64,000 bases of DNA from Burkholderia pyrrocinia (GCF_003330765.1 NZ_CP024902.1:1116001-1180000); one strand, 5' to 3'. Positions 19,576-30,682 are shown, counted from the first letter of the stretch. The notes: generated by a model not told the origin, from the sequence alone. Program-made: numbers and translations.

Positions 19576-19830
19576 ATGGTTATCATCCGTCTGGCTCGTG
19601 GCGGCTCGAAGAAGCGCCCGTTCTACAACATCGTTGCTACCGATTCGCGCAATCGTCGTGACGGCCGCTTCATCGAACGCGTCGGCTTCTACAACCCGGT
19701 CGCCACGAAGGGCGAATCGCTGCGTATCGCTCAGGATCGCCTGACGTACTGGCAAGGCGTTGGCGCGCAACTGTCGCCGACCGTCCAGCGTCTCGTGAAG
19801 GAAGCGCAAAAGGCGCAACCGGCTGCCTAA
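19576..19830 (+). CDS. rpsP: 30S ribosomal protein bS16
   Basis: 84 residues, standard length, beginning [20 protein letters not shown]. Assembly protein of the small subunit. The AAGGA ribosome site lies 8 bases before the ATG. First gene of the conserved rpsP-rimM-trmD-rplS operon, behind a consensus promoter. Confidence 0.98.
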
Positions 19831-19872
19831 TATGGCACGGTGTGCCGGTCGTGCCGGCTGTGAGGTGCATTG

Positions 19873-20550
19873 ATGGCGGGTCACGATTCCGGTAATGCAA
19901 GCCGCGGGCGTGCGTCTTTCGGCGCATTCGCCCGCAAGCCGGTCGAGCGCGACGTTGTCGCGAACGCCGGTCAGGCTGCCGAACGGGGCAGTCCCGAAGC
20001 GACGCAAGCCTGGCCCGACGATGCCGTCGAGGTCGGGGCGGTAGTCGACGCCTACGGCCTGAAGGGCTGGGTCAAGGTCGCGACGCATGCCGACGCCGGT
20101 CGCGGCGGCGACGCGCTGCTCAACGCGCGCCGCTGGTGGCTGGAGCGAGGTGCGGAGCGGCTTTCCGTCCGCATCATGCAGTCGAAGACGCACAGCGACA
20201 CGGTCGTTGCGCAACCCGCGGGCGTCAGCGACCGCGATACCGCGCTGGCTATGCGCGGCTTTCGCGTGTTCGTGCGCCGGGAAGATTTCCCGGCATTGGC
20301 CGCGGACGAATTCTATTGGGTCGACCTGATCGGCCTCGATGTCGTCAACGAGCAATCGGTGGCGCTCGGGAAGGTGAGCGGGATGATCGACAACGGTGTG
20401 CATTCGATCATGCGTGTCGAGTATCCGGCGACCGGCAAAGACGGTCAGCCGACCACCGACGAACGGCTGATTCCGTTTGTCGGCGTCTACGTCAAAACGG
20501 TGGATCAGGCGGCGCGTCGTATCGTCGTCGACTGGGAAGCCGATTACTGA
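19873..20550 (+). CDS. rimM: 16S rRNA processing protein RimM
   Basis: 225 residues from ATG 19873. An extra, probably disordered N-terminus of about 50 residues precedes the conserved start [18 protein letters not shown]. The C-terminal PRC-barrel starts around [16 protein letters not shown] and ends [10 protein letters not shown]. RimM binds bS19 and helps 30S head maturation. It lies 42 bases after rpsP and one base before the trmD ATG. Confidence 0.95.
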   Translation: MAGHDSGNASRGRASFGAFARKPVERDVVANAGQAAERGSPEATQAWPDDAVEVGAVVDAYGLKGWVKVATHADAGRGGDALLNARRWWLERGAERLSVRIMQSKTHSDTVVAQPAGVSDRDTALAMRGFRVFVRREDFPALAADEFYWVDLIGLDVVNEQSVALGKVSGMIDNGVHSIMRVEYPATGKDGQPTTDERLIPFVGVYVKTVDQAARRIVVDWEADY

Positions 20551-20551
20551 A

Positions 20552-21346
20552 ATGAACCAGGTTAACGAGAGCGCGGTGCAGTTCGACGTTGTCACGCTCT
20601 TTCCCGAGATGTTCCGCGCACTGACCGACTGGGGAATCACCAGCCGGGCCGTCAAGCAAGGGCGCTTCGGGCTGCGCACCTGGAACCCGCGTGATTTCAC
20701 GACGGACAACTACCGCACGGTCGATGATCGTCCGTACGGCGGTGGTCCGGGCATGGTGATGCTGGCCAGGCCGCTCGAAGCTGCGATCGGCGCCGCGAAA
20801 GCGGCGCAGGCGGAGCAGGGCATTGCTAGCACGCGCGTCGTGATGATGTCGCCGCAGGGCGCGCCGCTCACGCACGATCGTGCGATGCGAATGGCGCAGG
20901 AGCCGGGTGTCGTCGTGCTGTGCGGCCGCTACGAGGCGATCGACCAGCGCTTGCTCGACCGTTGCGTCGACGAGGAAATCAGCCTTGGCGATTTCGTGCT
21001 GTCCGGCGGGGAACTGCCGGCGATGGCGATGATGGATGCCGTCGTGCGGTTGCTGCCCGGCGTGCTGAACGATTCGCAGTCGGCCGTGCAGGACAGTTTC
21101 GTCGACGGGCTGCTCGATTGTCCGCACTACACGCGCCCCGAGGAATACGATGGCGTGCGCGTGCCGGACGTGCTGCTCGGCGGGCATCATGCCGAGATCG
21201 AGCGGTGGCGGCGCCAGGAGGCATTGAGGAATACGTTGCGGAAGCGGCCGGACCTGATCGTCCGGGCGCGCCGCGAGAAGTTGCTGAGCCGTGCCGACGA
21301 GGCGTGGCTTGCGAACCTCGCACGCGAAGCGAAGGACGCCTCCTGA
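20552..21346 (+). CDS. trmD: tRNA (guanine-N1)-methyltransferase
   Basis: 264 residues. Makes m1G37 in tRNAs reading CNN codons, preventing frameshifts. The trefoil-knot SPOUT methyltransferase is recognised by [31 protein letters not shown] and [15 protein letters not shown]. Its start is one base after the rimM stop, implying coupled translation. The conserved C-terminal helices end near [13 protein letters not shown]. Confidence 0.97.
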   Translation: MNQVNESAVQFDVVTLFPEMFRALTDWGITSRAVKQGRFGLRTWNPRDFTTDNYRTVDDRPYGGGPGMVMLARPLEAAIGAAKAAQAEQGIASTRVVMMSPQGAPLTHDRAMRMAQEPGVVVLCGRYEAIDQRLLDRCVDEEISLGDFVLSGGELPAMAMMDAVVRLLPGVLNDSQSAVQDSFVDGLLDCPHYTRPEEYDGVRVPDVLLGGHHAEIERWRRQEALRNTLRKRPDLIVRARREKLLSRADEAWLANLAREAKDAS

Positions 21347-21479
21347 GGCGGCTGCGCGAGCGGGAATTGGCGGTGCCGTACATGCGTGTGCGGCGCCTGA
21401 TGTGAATCCATCCTCTATCGGGGCCAGGCCTGGAAGCAGGCGGGTGTGAACGCCGACACGATGGCATAAGGAGTCAGTA

Positions 21480-21872
21480 ATGAATCTGATCGCAAAACTT
21501 GAGCAGGAAGAAATCGAGCGCGCGCTCGCCGGCAAGACGATCCCCGAATTCGCCCCGGGCGACACGGTGATCGTGAACGTGAACGTGGTTGAAGGTACCC
21601 GCAAGCGCGTTCAGGCTTACGAAGGCGTCGTGATCGCGATTCGCAATCGTGGTCTGAACTCGAACTTCATCGTCCGCAAGATCTCGTCGGGCGAAGGCGT
21701 CGAGCGTACGTTCCAGACGTACTCGCCGCTGCTGGCGAGCATCATCGTGAAGCGCCGCGGTGATGTGCGTCGTGCGAAGCTGTACTACCTGCGCGAGCGT
21801 TCGGGCAAGTCGGCTCGAATCAAGGAAAAGCTGGTGTCGAAGGATCGCGCCGCAGCAGCTTCCCAAGAGTAA
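21480..21872 (+). CDS. rplS: 50S ribosomal protein bL19
   Basis: 130 residues; begins [12 protein letters not shown] and contains the family signature region around [22 protein letters not shown]. It sits at the 30S-50S interface. AGGAG lies 7 bases before the ATG. The 133-base gap after trmD holds no gene; it contains GC-rich repeats that may fold. A terminator follows the stop. Confidence 0.98.
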   Translation: MNLIAKLEQEEIERALAGKTIPEFAPGDTVIVNVNVVEGTRKRVQAYEGVVIAIRNRGLNSNFIVRKISSGEGVERTFQTYSPLLASIIVKRRGDVRRAKLYYLRERSGKSARIKEKLVSKDRAAAASQE

Positions 21873-21883
21873 GAGCTGTAAGG

Positions 21884-21910
21884 AAAAAGCACCCGACCGG
21901 GTGCTTTTTT
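21884..21910 (+). terminator. Rho-independent terminator after rplS
   Basis: GCACCC and GGGTGC arms around GACC, preceded by five A and followed by six T residues. Confidence 0.9.
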
Positions 21911-21959
21911 CATTCTGGCGCGACAATATGCTCGATACGACACGAACCCGAGAGCCCCA

Positions 21960-22646
21960 TTGAATCGCCGCCCCATCATCGATCCCGAAGTATTGCCGGT
22001 CGAAGGCACCGGCGCCGGTCTGCCCGCCATCGATTCCCGCCTGATGACGCCGTCCGGCTTGCGCGACCGTTTCGCGCGCACGCTCGAATGGAGCGTCGAA
22101 CCCGGAGAGGCGAGGCTTCAGGAAGGCGTCGACCCGCGCAGTGCGGCCGTCCTCGTTCCGCTCGTTGTCCGCGAGTCGGGCCTCACCGTGCTGCTGACCC
22201 AGCGCGCCGACCACCTGAACGACCACGCCGGGCAGATCAGCTTCCCCGGCGGTCGTCGCGAACCGTTCGATCGCGACGCGACCGCCACCGCGTTGCGCGA
22301 GGCGAAGGAAGAGATCGGGCTCGCTGCCGAACGCGTCGAGATCCTCGGCGCGCTGCCCGACTACCTCACCGGCACCGGCTTCTGCGTGACGCCGGTGGTC
22401 GGCCTCGTGCATCCGCCGTTCACCGTGCAGGCCGACACGTTCGAAGTCGCCGAGATCTTTGAGGTACCGCTTGCGTTCCTGATGAATCCCGCGAACCATC
22501 AGGTCCGCGTGTTCCGCTGGGAAGGCGGCGAGCGTCGTTTTTTTGCGATGCCCTATCCGAACGGCGAACCGGGCGGGCATTACTTCATCTGGGGCGCAAC
22601 TGCCGGCATGTTTCGCAATCTGTACCGCTTCTTGGCCGCCGACTAG
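21960..22646 (+). CDS. CoA pyrophosphatase, Nudix hydrolase
   Basis: 228 residues from a TTG start at 21960. The Nudix box is visible as FPGGRREPFDRDATATALRE followed by AKEEIGL, together with the CoA-specific LLTQRADHLNDHAGQISFPGG stretch (UPF0035 motif). The enzyme splits CoA and derivatives to 4'-phosphopantetheine and 3',5'-ADP. The first ATG in frame would remove the N-terminal 28 residues (before MTPSGLRDRF), so either start is possible. Confidence 0.88.
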   Translation: MNRRPIIDPEVLPVEGTGAGLPAIDSRLMTPSGLRDRFARTLEWSVEPGEARLQEGVDPRSAAVLVPLVVRESGLTVLLTQRADHLNDHAGQISFPGGRREPFDRDATATALREAKEEIGLAAERVEILGALPDYLTGTGFCVTPVVGLVHPPFTVQADTFEVAEIFEVPLAFLMNPANHQVRVFRWEGGERRFFAMPYPNGEPGGHYFIWGATAGMFRNLYRFLAAD

Positions 22647-22766
22647 GCGCGTACACCGGCCGGCGCGCGCGGCCGGCTGCCGGGCGCGCGCGCCGGCAGC
22701 CATGCTGGGCTTGCGCTGTGCTATCGTTATGCGAAAAATGACATAACTCCGAAGACGGCGCCACGC

Positions 22767-23705
22767 ATGACTTTCTTTTCGGTTCTCCTCGCCCTCATCA
22801 TCGAACAGGTCCGCGCGTTGTCGCCGAACAATCCGGTGTTCGCGCTGTTCCAGTTTCATGCGGAGACCGTCGCGCATGGTCTCGACGCAGGCAAGCAGAA
22901 GCACGGCATCCTCGCATGGCTCGCGGTCGTGCTGCCGTGGGTGCTGATCGTCGCGCTGATCTATTTCCTGCTGTACAAGGTGAGCTTCGTGCTCGCATTC
23001 ATGTGGAATGTCGTCGTCGTGTATTTCACGCTCGGCTTCCGCCAGTTCAGCCACTACTTCACCGACATCCACCTCGCGCTCAACAACGACGACGTGCCGC
23101 GCGCGCGCGAAATCCTGCGCGAGTGGACGGGCATCGACACGGTCGACATGCCGGTCGGCGAAATCGTCCGCCATACGCTGATTCACGCGGTTGTCGCATC
23201 GCATCGCCACGTGTTCGGCGTGTTCTTCTGGTATGTGCTGCCGATCGGCCCGGCCGGTGCCGTGCTGTACCGGATTTCCGAATACCTTGCGCGCAGTTGG
23301 TCGACGCCGGGCGACGACCGCACGGCCGCATTCTCGACGTTCGCGCAGCGCGCGTTCTTCGTGATCGACTGGATTCCCGCGCGACTGACCGCGCTCGGTT
23401 TCGCGATCGTCGGCAATTTCGAGGATGCGATCTACGCGTGGCGCAATCACACGCGCCAGTGGCCCGACCCGAACGACGGCGTACTGCTGGCAGCCGGCAG
23501 CGGGGCGCTCGGCGCGCGTCTCGCGGGGCCGCTCGCGGAACCGTCGAGCCTCGATGCGCTGGCGGTCGGCGACAGCGGCCCGCTGACGGTCGGCGACGAT
23601 TGCACGCCGCGTACGCTGCAGTCGGCGGTTGGCCTCGTTTGGCGTGCAGTGATCCTGTGGATGATCCTGCTGCTGATGCTGACGCTCGCCGTCTGGGTGT
23701 CGTGA
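22767..23705 (+). CDS. CobD/CbiB-family membrane protein
   Basis: 312 residues with several membrane helices: about 1-15, 50-95, 150-175 and the C-terminus (MILLLMLTLAVWV). The motif FRQFSHYFTDIHLALNNDDVPRAREIL and the later WRNHTRQWPDPNDGVLLAAGSGALG resemble cobalamin-biosynthesis CbiB/CobD. No other cobalamin gene is nearby and Burkholderia has a separate cob cluster, so a role in B12 synthesis is doubtful (AmpE-like alternatives exist). Family call is firm, function is not. Confidence 0.78.
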   Translation: MTFFSVLLALIIEQVRALSPNNPVFALFQFHAETVAHGLDAGKQKHGILAWLAVVLPWVLIVALIYFLLYKVSFVLAFMWNVVVVYFTLGFRQFSHYFTDIHLALNNDDVPRAREILREWTGIDTVDMPVGEIVRHTLIHAVVASHRHVFGVFFWYVLPIGPAGAVLYRISEYLARSWSTPGDDRTAAFSTFAQRAFFVIDWIPARLTALGFAIVGNFEDAIYAWRNHTRQWPDPNDGVLLAAGSGALGARLAGPLAEPSSLDALAVGDSGPLTVGDDCTPRTLQSAVGLVWRAVILWMILLLMLTLAVWVS

Positions 23706-23733
23706 CGGGGCAGCGCAGTACCCGATGAAAGGC

Positions 23734-23760
23734 AAAGGCCGGCTCGATGCCGGCCTTTTT
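23734..23760. terminator. Bidirectional terminator after the CobD-like gene
   Basis: AAAGGCCGGC and GCCGGCCTTT arms with a five-base loop, then T residues. The convergent gene on the other strand ends nine bases further on. Confidence 0.85.
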
Positions 23761-23768
23761 GCTGTGGG

Positions 23769-24086
23769 TCAGTCGTCGAACGGATCGCGCACGGCGCCGC
23801 ATTGCCAGCACGCCGTGAACTGCGCTTCAAGCGCTTCGCCGCACTGCCGGCAGCGCCACGGCGCGGCGCCGGCCGACGGGCCGTGCGATGCGGCATCGAG
23901 GAGCCGGCGCGCGAGCGCGTCGTCGCGTTCGTCGTCGAGCCATAGCTCGGGCGTGCAGGCGTCGGCGGGCAGGCCGCCGAGCGCGCCGGTTGCGTAGCAG
24001 TTATGCAGTTCGCAACCGATGCCGGCCACCTGAAGCACGTTGGCCCAATGCTGCGCCGTCGCGAGATCGGGTGCCTTGAAACGCAT
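23769..24086 (-). CDS. DUF2007-type protein with C-terminal zinc ribbon
   Basis: 105 residues. The N-terminal half (MRFKAPDLATAQHWANVLQVAGI) matches the small DUF2007 putative signal-transducing domain. The C-terminus is a zinc ribbon with CRQCGEALEAQFTACWQCG (two CxxC pairs). No biochemical function is known. It lies downstream of rsgA on the same strand with a 66-base gap and may be co-transcribed with it. Confidence 0.75.
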   Translation of the reverse strand: MRFKAPDLATAQHWANVLQVAGIGCELHNCYATGALGGLPADACTPELWLDDERDDALARRLLDAASHGPSAGAAPWRCRQCGEALEAQFTACWQCGAVRDPFDD

Positions 24087-24152
24087 GGCGGCTCCTGTCG
24101 GTAAAGGCCGGCCCGCATCGCACCGGTCGGCCGCCGCGCGCCTGTTGCGCGA

Positions 24153-25094
24153 TCAGCGGACGATCTGGCTCGCCTCGTGCACGAGCTGCGCGTATAGCGC
24201 ATGCCGCGACGGCGCGATGCGGCCGTCGGCGACGGCTTCCAGAATCGCGCAGCCGGGCTCGTGCAGATGATGACAATTATAGAAACGGCAGTCCGCGAGC
24301 AGCGGCCGGAACTCCGGAAATGCGCGCTCGAGACGGCCTTCCGTCAGGTGGTAGAGGCCGAATTCCTGGAAACCCGGCGAATCGATCAGTGCGCCGCCGC
24401 CCTGCAGCGGGTAGAGGCGCGTGAACGTCGTGGTGTGGCGGCCGCTGTTGAGCGCGGCTGAAATCTCGCGCGTCGCGGCTTCGGCATCGGGAACGAGCAG
24501 GTTCACGAGCGTCGACTTGCCCATCCCGGACTGGCCGAGCAGGATCGTCGAATGCCCGGCGAGGTGCGGCATCAATTGCGCGTGCGCGTCGTCGGGCGAG
24601 CCCTTCACCGACAGCTCGAGCACGTCGTAGCCGAGCGCGCGGTACGGTGCGAGGCGCTCGCGCGCGACCGGCAGCGCGGCCTCGACGTCGATCTTGTTCA
24701 GCACGACGAGCGGCTTCAGCTCGTTCGCCTCGGCGGCGATCAGCGCGCGGCCGAGCAGGTCCTCGCTGAAATAGGGCTCGGTCGCGAGCACGATCAGCAA
24801 CTGGTCGAGGTTGGCCGCGAAGAGCTTCGACTTGAACTGGTCGGAACGGTAGAGCAGGTTGCGCCGTTCGCCGATCTCGACAATTACACCTTGATCGGCC
24901 GACGCGTATTCGTACGCGATGCGGTCGCCGACTGCGATGTCGCTCTTCTTGCCGCGCGGAAAGCATTGCAGCATCGGGCCGCCGTCGTCGGGCGCGACGA
25001 TGTAATGGCGCCCGTGCGCCGCGATCACGCGGCCTTCGGCACGTTGCGCGCCCGACGCGCGCGGGGCCGGCTTGCGGGAGGTCGGTCGATTCAT
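24153..25094 (-). CDS. rsgA: Ribosome small-subunit-dependent GTPase A
   Basis: 313 residues. Circularly permuted GTPase that checks late 30S assembly. The N-terminal OB fold ([17 protein letters not shown]) is followed by G4 (NKID), then G1 ([10 protein letters not shown]) and G3 (DSPGFQEF), the permuted order typical of RsgA. The C-terminal zinc knuckle is [14 protein letters not shown]. Its ATG overlaps the TGA of the upstream protease gene (ATGA), so the two are translationally coupled. Confidence 0.95.
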   Translation of the reverse strand: MNRPTSRKPAPRASGAQRAEGRVIAAHGRHYIVAPDDGGPMLQCFPRGKKSDIAVGDRIAYEYASADQGVIVEIGERRNLLYRSDQFKSKLFAANLDQLLIVLATEPYFSEDLLGRALIAAEANELKPLVVLNKIDVEAALPVARERLAPYRALGYDVLELSVKGSPDDAHAQLMPHLAGHSTILLGQSGMGKSTLVNLLVPDAEAATREISAALNSGRHTTTFTRLYPLQGGGALIDSPGFQEFGLYHLTEGRLERAFPEFRPLLADCRFYNCHHLHEPGCAILEAVADGRIAPSRHALYAQLVHEASQIVR

Positions 25095-26347
25095 GCGTGC
25101 AGCAGGCGGTCGATCCGTTGCGATGCGGGCGGATGCGAGTAGTAGAAGGCCGTGTAGACGGGGTCGGGTGTCAGCGTCGACGCGTTGTCCTCATAGAGCT
25201 TCACGAGCGCGCTGACGAGATCCTGCGCGTCGGTCTGGCTGGCCGCGAACGCGTCGGCCTCGAATTCGTGCTTGCGCGACGTGAGGCTGCTGAACGGCGT
25301 CGCGAAGAACAGGAACACGGGAATCGCGAGGAAGAACAGCACGAGCGCGGCGCCCGCGTTGCTCGTGTCGAGCGACGGCGTGACGCCGAGCCCCGTATAG
25401 AACCACGTGCGTTGCGCGAGCCAGCCGAGCAGCGCGAGCAGCACGAGGCTCAGCACGAACGACACGAGCATCCGCTTCATCACGTGGCGGCGCTTGAAGT
25501 GGCCGAGTTCGTGCGCGAGCACGGCCTCGATTTCCTGGCCGGACAGGCGCGCGAGCAGCGTGTCGAAGAACACGATCCGCTTCGATGCGCCAAAGCCCGT
25601 GAAGTATGCGTTGCCGTGCGCCGAGCGGCGGCTGCCGTCCATCACGAACAGCCCCTTCGCCGCGAAGCCGCAGCGCTTCATCAGCGACTCGATGCGCGAG
25701 CGCAGCGCATCGTCCTTCAGCGGCTCGAACTTGTTGAAGAGCGGTGCGATGAAGGTCGGATAGATCAGCAGCACGAGCATCTGGAACGCGACCCAGACGA
25801 TCCAGGTCCACAGCCACCACAGGCTGCCGGCCTGATTCATCAGCCACAGCACGACGAACAGCAGCGGCAGGCCGAGCGCGGCGCCGAGCAGCGAGTTTTT
25901 CAGCATGTCGGTGAAGAACAGCCGCTTCGTCATCCGGTTGAAGCCGAAACGCTGCTCGATCCCGAACTGCCGGTAATACTCGAACGGGACGTCGATCACG
26001 CTCGTGATCACGAGCACCGCGGCGACGAGCGCGACCTGCTGCCCGTAGCCGCGGCCGAGCCAGCCAGTCAGCAGCGTGTCGAGCGAGCCGACGCCGCCGA
26101 GCAGCGTGAGGCCGACCAGCACGGCCGCGCTGACGACGATCTCGAGCATCGTCAGCCGGGTGCGCTCGACCGTATAGTCGGCCGCGCGCTGGTGGGCGGT
26201 CAGCGGGATGGTTGCACTGAACTGCGCAGGCACGCCGTTGCGGTGCGCGGCCACGAAGCGGATCTGCCGCGACGCGAGCCACAGCTTGGTGACGACCATC
26301 GCGAGCACGGCGAGCGCGAACAGCAGGGTGAACGAAAAGGGTGACAT
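25091..26347 (-). CDS. M48 (Ste24-like) membrane metalloprotease
   Basis: 418 residues from ATG 26347 ([10 protein letters not shown]). Multiple membrane segments; the zinc motif HExxH is seen in [15 protein letters not shown], and a downstream ligand region lies in [32 protein letters not shown] is typical of the CAAX-prenyl-protease/Ste24 group. Bacterial members act in membrane protein quality control, since bacteria do not prenylate proteins. A TTG at 26359 is an alternative start. Four-base overlap with rsgA. Confidence 0.9.
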   Translation of the reverse strand: MSPFSFTLLFALAVLAMVVTKLWLASRQIRFVAAHRNGVPAQFSATIPLTAHQRAADYTVERTRLTMLEIVVSAAVLVGLTLLGGVGSLDTLLTGWLGRGYGQQVALVAAVLVITSVIDVPFEYYRQFGIEQRFGFNRMTKRLFFTDMLKNSLLGAALGLPLLFVVLWLMNQAGSLWWLWTWIVWVAFQMLVLLIYPTFIAPLFNKFEPLKDDALRSRIESLMKRCGFAAKGLFVMDGSRRSAHGNAYFTGFGASKRIVFFDTLLARLSGQEIEAVLAHELGHFKRRHVMKRMLVSFVLSLVLLALLGWLAQRTWFYTGLGVTPSLDTSNAGAALVLFFLAIPVFLFFATPFSSLTSRKHEFEADAFAASQTDAQDLVSALVKLYEDNASTLTPDPVYTAFYYSHPPASQRIDRLLHA

Positions 26348-26461
26348 CGAAGGCGCCAAAGGGTTCTATGCGAGAATTATATGTTCTTGCGGACCGGGCC
26401 CGCTGATGCGATGCCGCCCGCCCGGGCGGCGCCGCGCGCCGTCCGCCATTTTCCAGGATGA

Positions 26462-27091
<630 letters not shown>

Positions 27092-27107
27092 GCGGGCCGG
27101 CACGCGC

Positions 27108-27728
27108 TCAGCGCGGCGCGCGCTGCGCGCTTTTCGGCCGGAACGCCGCGACCACCGCGGCGTCGGTCTCGATGTACGGGCCGCCGATCAGGTCGATGCA
27201 GTAGGGCACCGCGGCGAAGATGCCGGGCACGGTCGACTTGCCGTCGGCATCGCGCAGCCCTTCGAGCGTTTCCCGGATCGACTTCGGCTGGCCGGGCAGG
27301 TTGATGATCAGCGCCGCATGGCCGGCCGTCTCGCGGATTACCGCGACCTGCCGCGACAGGATCGCGGTCGGCACGAAATTCAGGCTGATCTGCCGCATCT
27401 GTTCACCGAATCCCGGCATTTCCTTCGTCGCCACGGCAAGCGTGGCCTCGGGCGTCACGTCGCGGCGCGCGGGGCCCGTGCCGCCCGTCGTCAGCACGAG
27501 GTCGCACCCTGCGACGTCGACGAGTTCGGCGAGCGTGGCGGAGATCGTCGGTGCATCGTCCTCGATCAGGCGCGTTTCGGCGCGCCACGGCGAGACGAGC
27601 GCGCCGGCGAGCCACTCCTGCAGCGCCGGAATGCCCTTGTCCTCGTAGACACCCGTGCTCGCGCGGTCGCTGATCGACACGAGGCCGACGACGAGCGCGT
27701 CCGGGTGGTCAGGCTTCGTTGTCGTCAT
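27108..27728 (-). CDS. mogA: Molybdopterin adenylyltransferase
   Basis: 206 residues from ATG 27728, preceded by GGAGACGACC. It activates molybdopterin with ATP before molybdate insertion. [27 protein letters not shown] and the MPT-binding [16 protein letters not shown] are clear. The start overlaps the end of darP by 20 bases. The partner MoeA is encoded about 27 kb further right in this window. Confidence 0.92.
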   Translation of the reverse strand: MTTTKPDHPDALVVGLVSISDRASTGVYEDKGIPALQEWLAGALVSPWRAETRLIEDDAPTISATLAELVDVAGCDLVLTTGGTGPARRDVTPEATLAVATKEMPGFGEQMRQISLNFVPTAILSRQVAVIRETAGHAALIINLPGQPKSIRETLEGLRDADGKSTVPGIFAAVPYCIDLIGGPYIETDAAVVAAFRPKSAQRAPR

Positions 27729-28314
27729 GGTCGTCTCCGGCGTCGTCCGGTGCTTCGTCGTCCGCATCGGGCGTGCCGCTCGCGGTCTTGATCCACTGGA
27801 ACAGCTCGCGGAAATAGCGCGGCGGCTTGCCCTGCTGCGTTTCCTTGCGCGCGTTGCGGATCAGCGTGCGGCCTTCCTGGATGTCGGCGTCGGGGTGCTG
27901 GCGCAGGAATTCGGTCAGCGCGTCGTCGTTGGCGAGCAGCTGTTCGCGCGTGCGCTCGATCCAGTGCAGGCGGGCCGTCGCGGCCTTGTTCACGCCGCGC
28001 TGCGCGTCGAGCGCGGTGCGCAATGCGGCCGTCTCGTCTTCGGCGAGCGTGCGCATCACGCGGCCGACGTACTGGAGCTGGCGGCGCTTGCCTTCGTGAT
28101 CGGTGATCCGGCGCGCGTCGCGAACGGCGTCCGAGAGGGCTTCGGGCATCGGCATGCGCTTGAGCGCGTCCTTCGGCAGGTCGACGAGCGCCTGGCCGAG
28201 CTCCTGCAGCGCGTGCATCTCGCGCTTCAACTGGGATTTGCTGGGGCGATCGTAGCCATTGTCGTCGTCTTCGACGGGATGCTCGATCGGCTGGATTCGG
28301 GTTTTGCGTGTCAT
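27709..28314 (-). CDS. darP: Ribosome-associated protein DarP (YjgA, DUF615)
   Basis: 201 residues from ATG 28314 (MTRKTRIQP). All-helical DUF615 protein with the family core [20 protein letters not shown] and YVGRVMR; the C-terminus is strongly acidic ([19 protein letters not shown]). In E. coli DarP binds pre-50S particles and promotes late large-subunit assembly. Two further in-frame ATGs lie upstream to 28341, but the chosen one fits the family. It is divergent from pmbA. Confidence 0.93.
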   Translation of the reverse strand: MTRKTRIQPIEHPVEDDDNGYDRPSKSQLKREMHALQELGQALVDLPKDALKRMPMPEALSDAVRDARRITDHEGKRRQLQYVGRVMRTLAEDETAALRTALDAQRGVNKAATARLHWIERTREQLLANDDALTEFLRQHPDADIQEGRTLIRNARKETQQGKPPRYFRELFQWIKTASGTPDADDEAPDDAGDDHDDNEA

Positions 28315-28440
28315 GGGCGGCATTGTATCGCGGGCGGACACCCCAAGCTTGTCGGTGTCCGGCCCCGGACCTTGCTATGATCGCGGGATACGCAACATTT
28401 TGAACATGCGGGCGCCCGCCCGCCACCGGATATCAAGACG

Positions 28441-29811
28441 ATGGCAGCCAATCTCGACGTACAAGCGCGCTATTTCCCGCACACGCAGGACCAGCTCAAA
28501 GAAATCGCCTCGGACATCCTTCGCCATGCGAAGGCACTCGGTGCGTCGGACGCCGCGACCGAAATTTCCGAGGGCGACGGCCTGTCGGTGTCGGTGCGCC
28601 GCGGCGAAGTCGAAACGATCGAGCACAACCGCGACAAGATGGTCGGCGTGACCGTGTTCATCGGCAAGAAGCGCGGCAACGCGAGCACGTCCGACTTCTC
28701 GCCGGCCGCGATCAAGGATACCGTCGCCGCCGCCTACAACATCGCGCGCTTCACGGCCGAGGACGAAGCGGCCGGCCTCGCCGAGGCCGAGTTGCTCGAA
28801 ACCGACCCGCGCGACCTTGATCTCTACCACCCGTGGGCGCTGACGGCCGACGAGGCCGTCGAACTCGCCCGCCGCGCGGAAGACGCCGCATTCGCGGTCA
28901 GCCCGCAGATCCGCAATTCGGAAGGCGCGAGCGTGTCGGCGCAGCACTCGCAGTTCGTGCTTGCGACGTCGCGCGGCTTCCTGTCCGGCTACCCGTACTC
29001 GCGCCATTACATCGCATGCGCGCCGATCGCGGGCAGCGGCCGTCACATGCAGCGCGACGACTGGTATTCGTCGAAGCGCAGCGCGATCGATCTCGCGGCG
29101 CCCGAAGCGGTGGGCCGTTACGCGGCCGAGCGCGCACTTGCGCGGATGGACGCGCGCCGTCTCGACACCCGCAAGGTGCCCGTGCTGTTCGAGGCGCCGC
29201 TCGCGGCCGGCCTGCTCGGCGCGTTCGTGCAGGCCGTGAGCGGCGGTGCGCTGTACCGCAAGACGTCGTTCCTCGTCGACAGCCTCGGCAAGCCGGTGTT
29301 CGCGCCGCACATCCAGGTCGTCGAGGATCCGCACGTGCCGCGCGCGATGGGCAGCGCGCCGTTCGACGAGGAAGGCGTGCGCACGCGCGCGCGCAGCGTC
29401 GTCAAGGACGGCGTCGTCGAAGGCTACTTCCTGTCGACCTATTCGGCTCGCAAGCTTGGCACGCAGACCACCGGCAACGCGGGCGGCTCGCACAACCTCG
29501 CGCTGCGCAGCTCGAACACGCAGCCGGGCGACGATTTCGACGCGATGCTGAAGAAGCTCGGTACGGGCCTGCTGTTGACCGAGCTGATGGGGCAGGGCGT
29601 GAACTACGTGACAGGCGACTATTCGCGCGGTGCGGCAGGCTTCTGGGTCGAGAACGGCGTGATCCAGTATCCGGTCGAGGAAATCACCGTCGCGAGCACG
29701 CTGCAGGAGATGTTCCGGCATATCGTCGCGATCGGCGCCGATTCGATCGTGCGTGGCACGAAGGAAACGGGCTCGGTGCTGATCGAGCAGATGACGATCG
29801 CGGGGCAGTAA
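28441..29811 (+). CDS. pmbA: Metalloprotease PmbA (TldE)
   Basis: 456 residues. Regulatory half of the TldD-TldE protease, which matures modified peptides and degrades unfolded peptides; TldE lacks the HExxxH zinc site of TldD, and none is seen here. Family landmarks are GDGLSVSVRRGEVETIEHN, RNSEGASVSAQHSQF, NAGGSHNLALR and GQGVNYVTGDYSRGAAGFWVENG. The tldD partner is not in this window. It ends at a bidirectional terminator shared with folA. Confidence 0.95.
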   Translation: MAANLDVQARYFPHTQDQLKEIASDILRHAKALGASDAATEISEGDGLSVSVRRGEVETIEHNRDKMVGVTVFIGKKRGNASTSDFSPAAIKDTVAAAYNIARFTAEDEAAGLAEAELLETDPRDLDLYHPWALTADEAVELARRAEDAAFAVSPQIRNSEGASVSAQHSQFVLATSRGFLSGYPYSRHYIACAPIAGSGRHMQRDDWYSSKRSAIDLAAPEAVGRYAAERALARMDARRLDTRKVPVLFEAPLAAGLLGAFVQAVSGGALYRKTSFLVDSLGKPVFAPHIQVVEDPHVPRAMGSAPFDEEGVRTRARSVVKDGVVEGYFLSTYSARKLGTQTTGNAGGSHNLALRSSNTQPGDDFDAMLKKLGTGLLLTELMGQGVNYVTGDYSRGAAGFWVENGVIQYPVEEITVASTLQEMFRHIVAIGADSIVRGTKETGSVLIEQMTIAGQ

Positions 29812-29841
29812 GCGGCGCGCGGCGCCGGCCGCCATGAAACG

Positions 29842-29876
29842 AAAAAGCCCGACCGGCGCGAGCCGGTCGGGCTTTT
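29842..29876. terminator. Bidirectional terminator between pmbA and folA
   Basis: Eleven-base perfect arms (GCCCGACCGGC and GCCGGTCGGGC) with a four-base loop, A residues on the left and T residues on the right. Confidence 0.9.
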
Positions 29877-29894
29877 CTCATTGCGTGCGACGCG

Positions 29895-30395
29895 TCAGCC
29901 GCGCTTGCGCTCGTAGACGACGAACGCATAGCCGAACGTGTTTGGTGCGGCCGCCTCGTGCGCATCGCGCGACACTTCCTGCCAGTGCGCGGCGTCGGGC
30001 GCCGGGAACGATGCGTCGCCGTCGAAGTCGGCATCGATCTCGGTGACGACCAGCTTGTCGGCGAGCGTCAGACCTTCCGCGTAGAGTTGTGCGCCGCCGA
30101 TCAGGAATGCCTCGGGCACCCCGTCGCGCGCGGCGAGCGCCAGCGCGTCGGCGAGCGACGTGACCGTGTCGCAGCCATCGAAGCGGCGCGTTGCGTCGCG
30201 CGTGACGACGATATTGCGGCGGCCCGGCAACGGCCGGCCGATCGACTCGTGGGTCTTGCGGCCCATCACGATCGGCGCGCCCATCGTCGTGCGCTTGAAG
30301 AAGGCGAGATCCTCGGGAAGTTTCCAGGGCAACTGGTTGTCGCGGCCGATGATGCCGTTGCGGGCACGCGCGACGATCAGGGTCAACGTCGTCAT
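29895..30395 (-). CDS. folA: Dihydrofolate reductase
   Basis: 166 residues. Reduces dihydrofolate with NADPH; target of trimethoprim. [29 protein letters not shown] holds the catalytic Asp (in LPEDL), followed by [24 protein letters not shown] and [13 protein letters not shown]. It ends at a terminator shared with pmbA. thyA, which produces its dihydrofolate substrate, lies about 2.5 kb away. Confidence 0.97.
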   Translation of the reverse strand: MTTLTLIVARARNGIIGRDNQLPWKLPEDLAFFKRTTMGAPIVMGRKTHESIGRPLPGRRNIVVTRDATRRFDGCDTVTSLADALALAARDGVPEAFLIGGAQLYAEGLTLADKLVVTEIDADFDGDASFPAPDAAHWQEVSRDAHEAAAPNTFGYAFVVYERKRG

Positions 30396-30682
30396 GAAGG
30401 TCGGGGAAGAGGAAAACCGGAATGGCGCCGATTCTACCGGAACGGCGACGCGCGCCGGATTCCGCGTACGCTTGCGCGCATCCGCTTTCTTGCTTGCGCT
30501 GCGCGCCGCGACACGAAACGTGATGCAATGCGCCGCGGCGACGACTGAATAAAAAGAGTGCCCGCCGGGGGACGGAGCACGAAACCGTTTCGTGTTGCGA
30601 GACCGGCGATGTCGGCCCGGACCGATGCTACCCGGCTTTCTCGTATCAATACGTCATCCTTAGCGAATCGATCGGCGCATGC
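30396..30682. other. folA upstream region
   Basis: 287 bases without a convincing gene. It holds a 17-base palindrome CACGAAAC-C-GTTTCGTG (30578-30594) and a shorter relative CACGAAACGTG (30512-30522). These could be operators for folA, which reads leftwards from 30395, or part of a 3' region of the next gene. Nothing else is seen. Confidence 0.4.

Noticed and set aside
18283..20709. One continuous minus-strand frame of about 800 codons covering the sugar dehydrogenase and running through rpsP and rimM
   Set aside because: Only the part below 19422 has a signal peptide and propeller motifs; the rest is antisense to conserved ribosomal genes.
21347..21479. GGCCAGGCCTGGAAGCAGG in the trmD-rplS gap, superficially like the SRP RNA tip
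   Set aside because: The GGAAGGAAGCAG-type loop and flanking pairs of 4.5S RNA are absent; it is a GC-rich spacer within a ribosomal operon.
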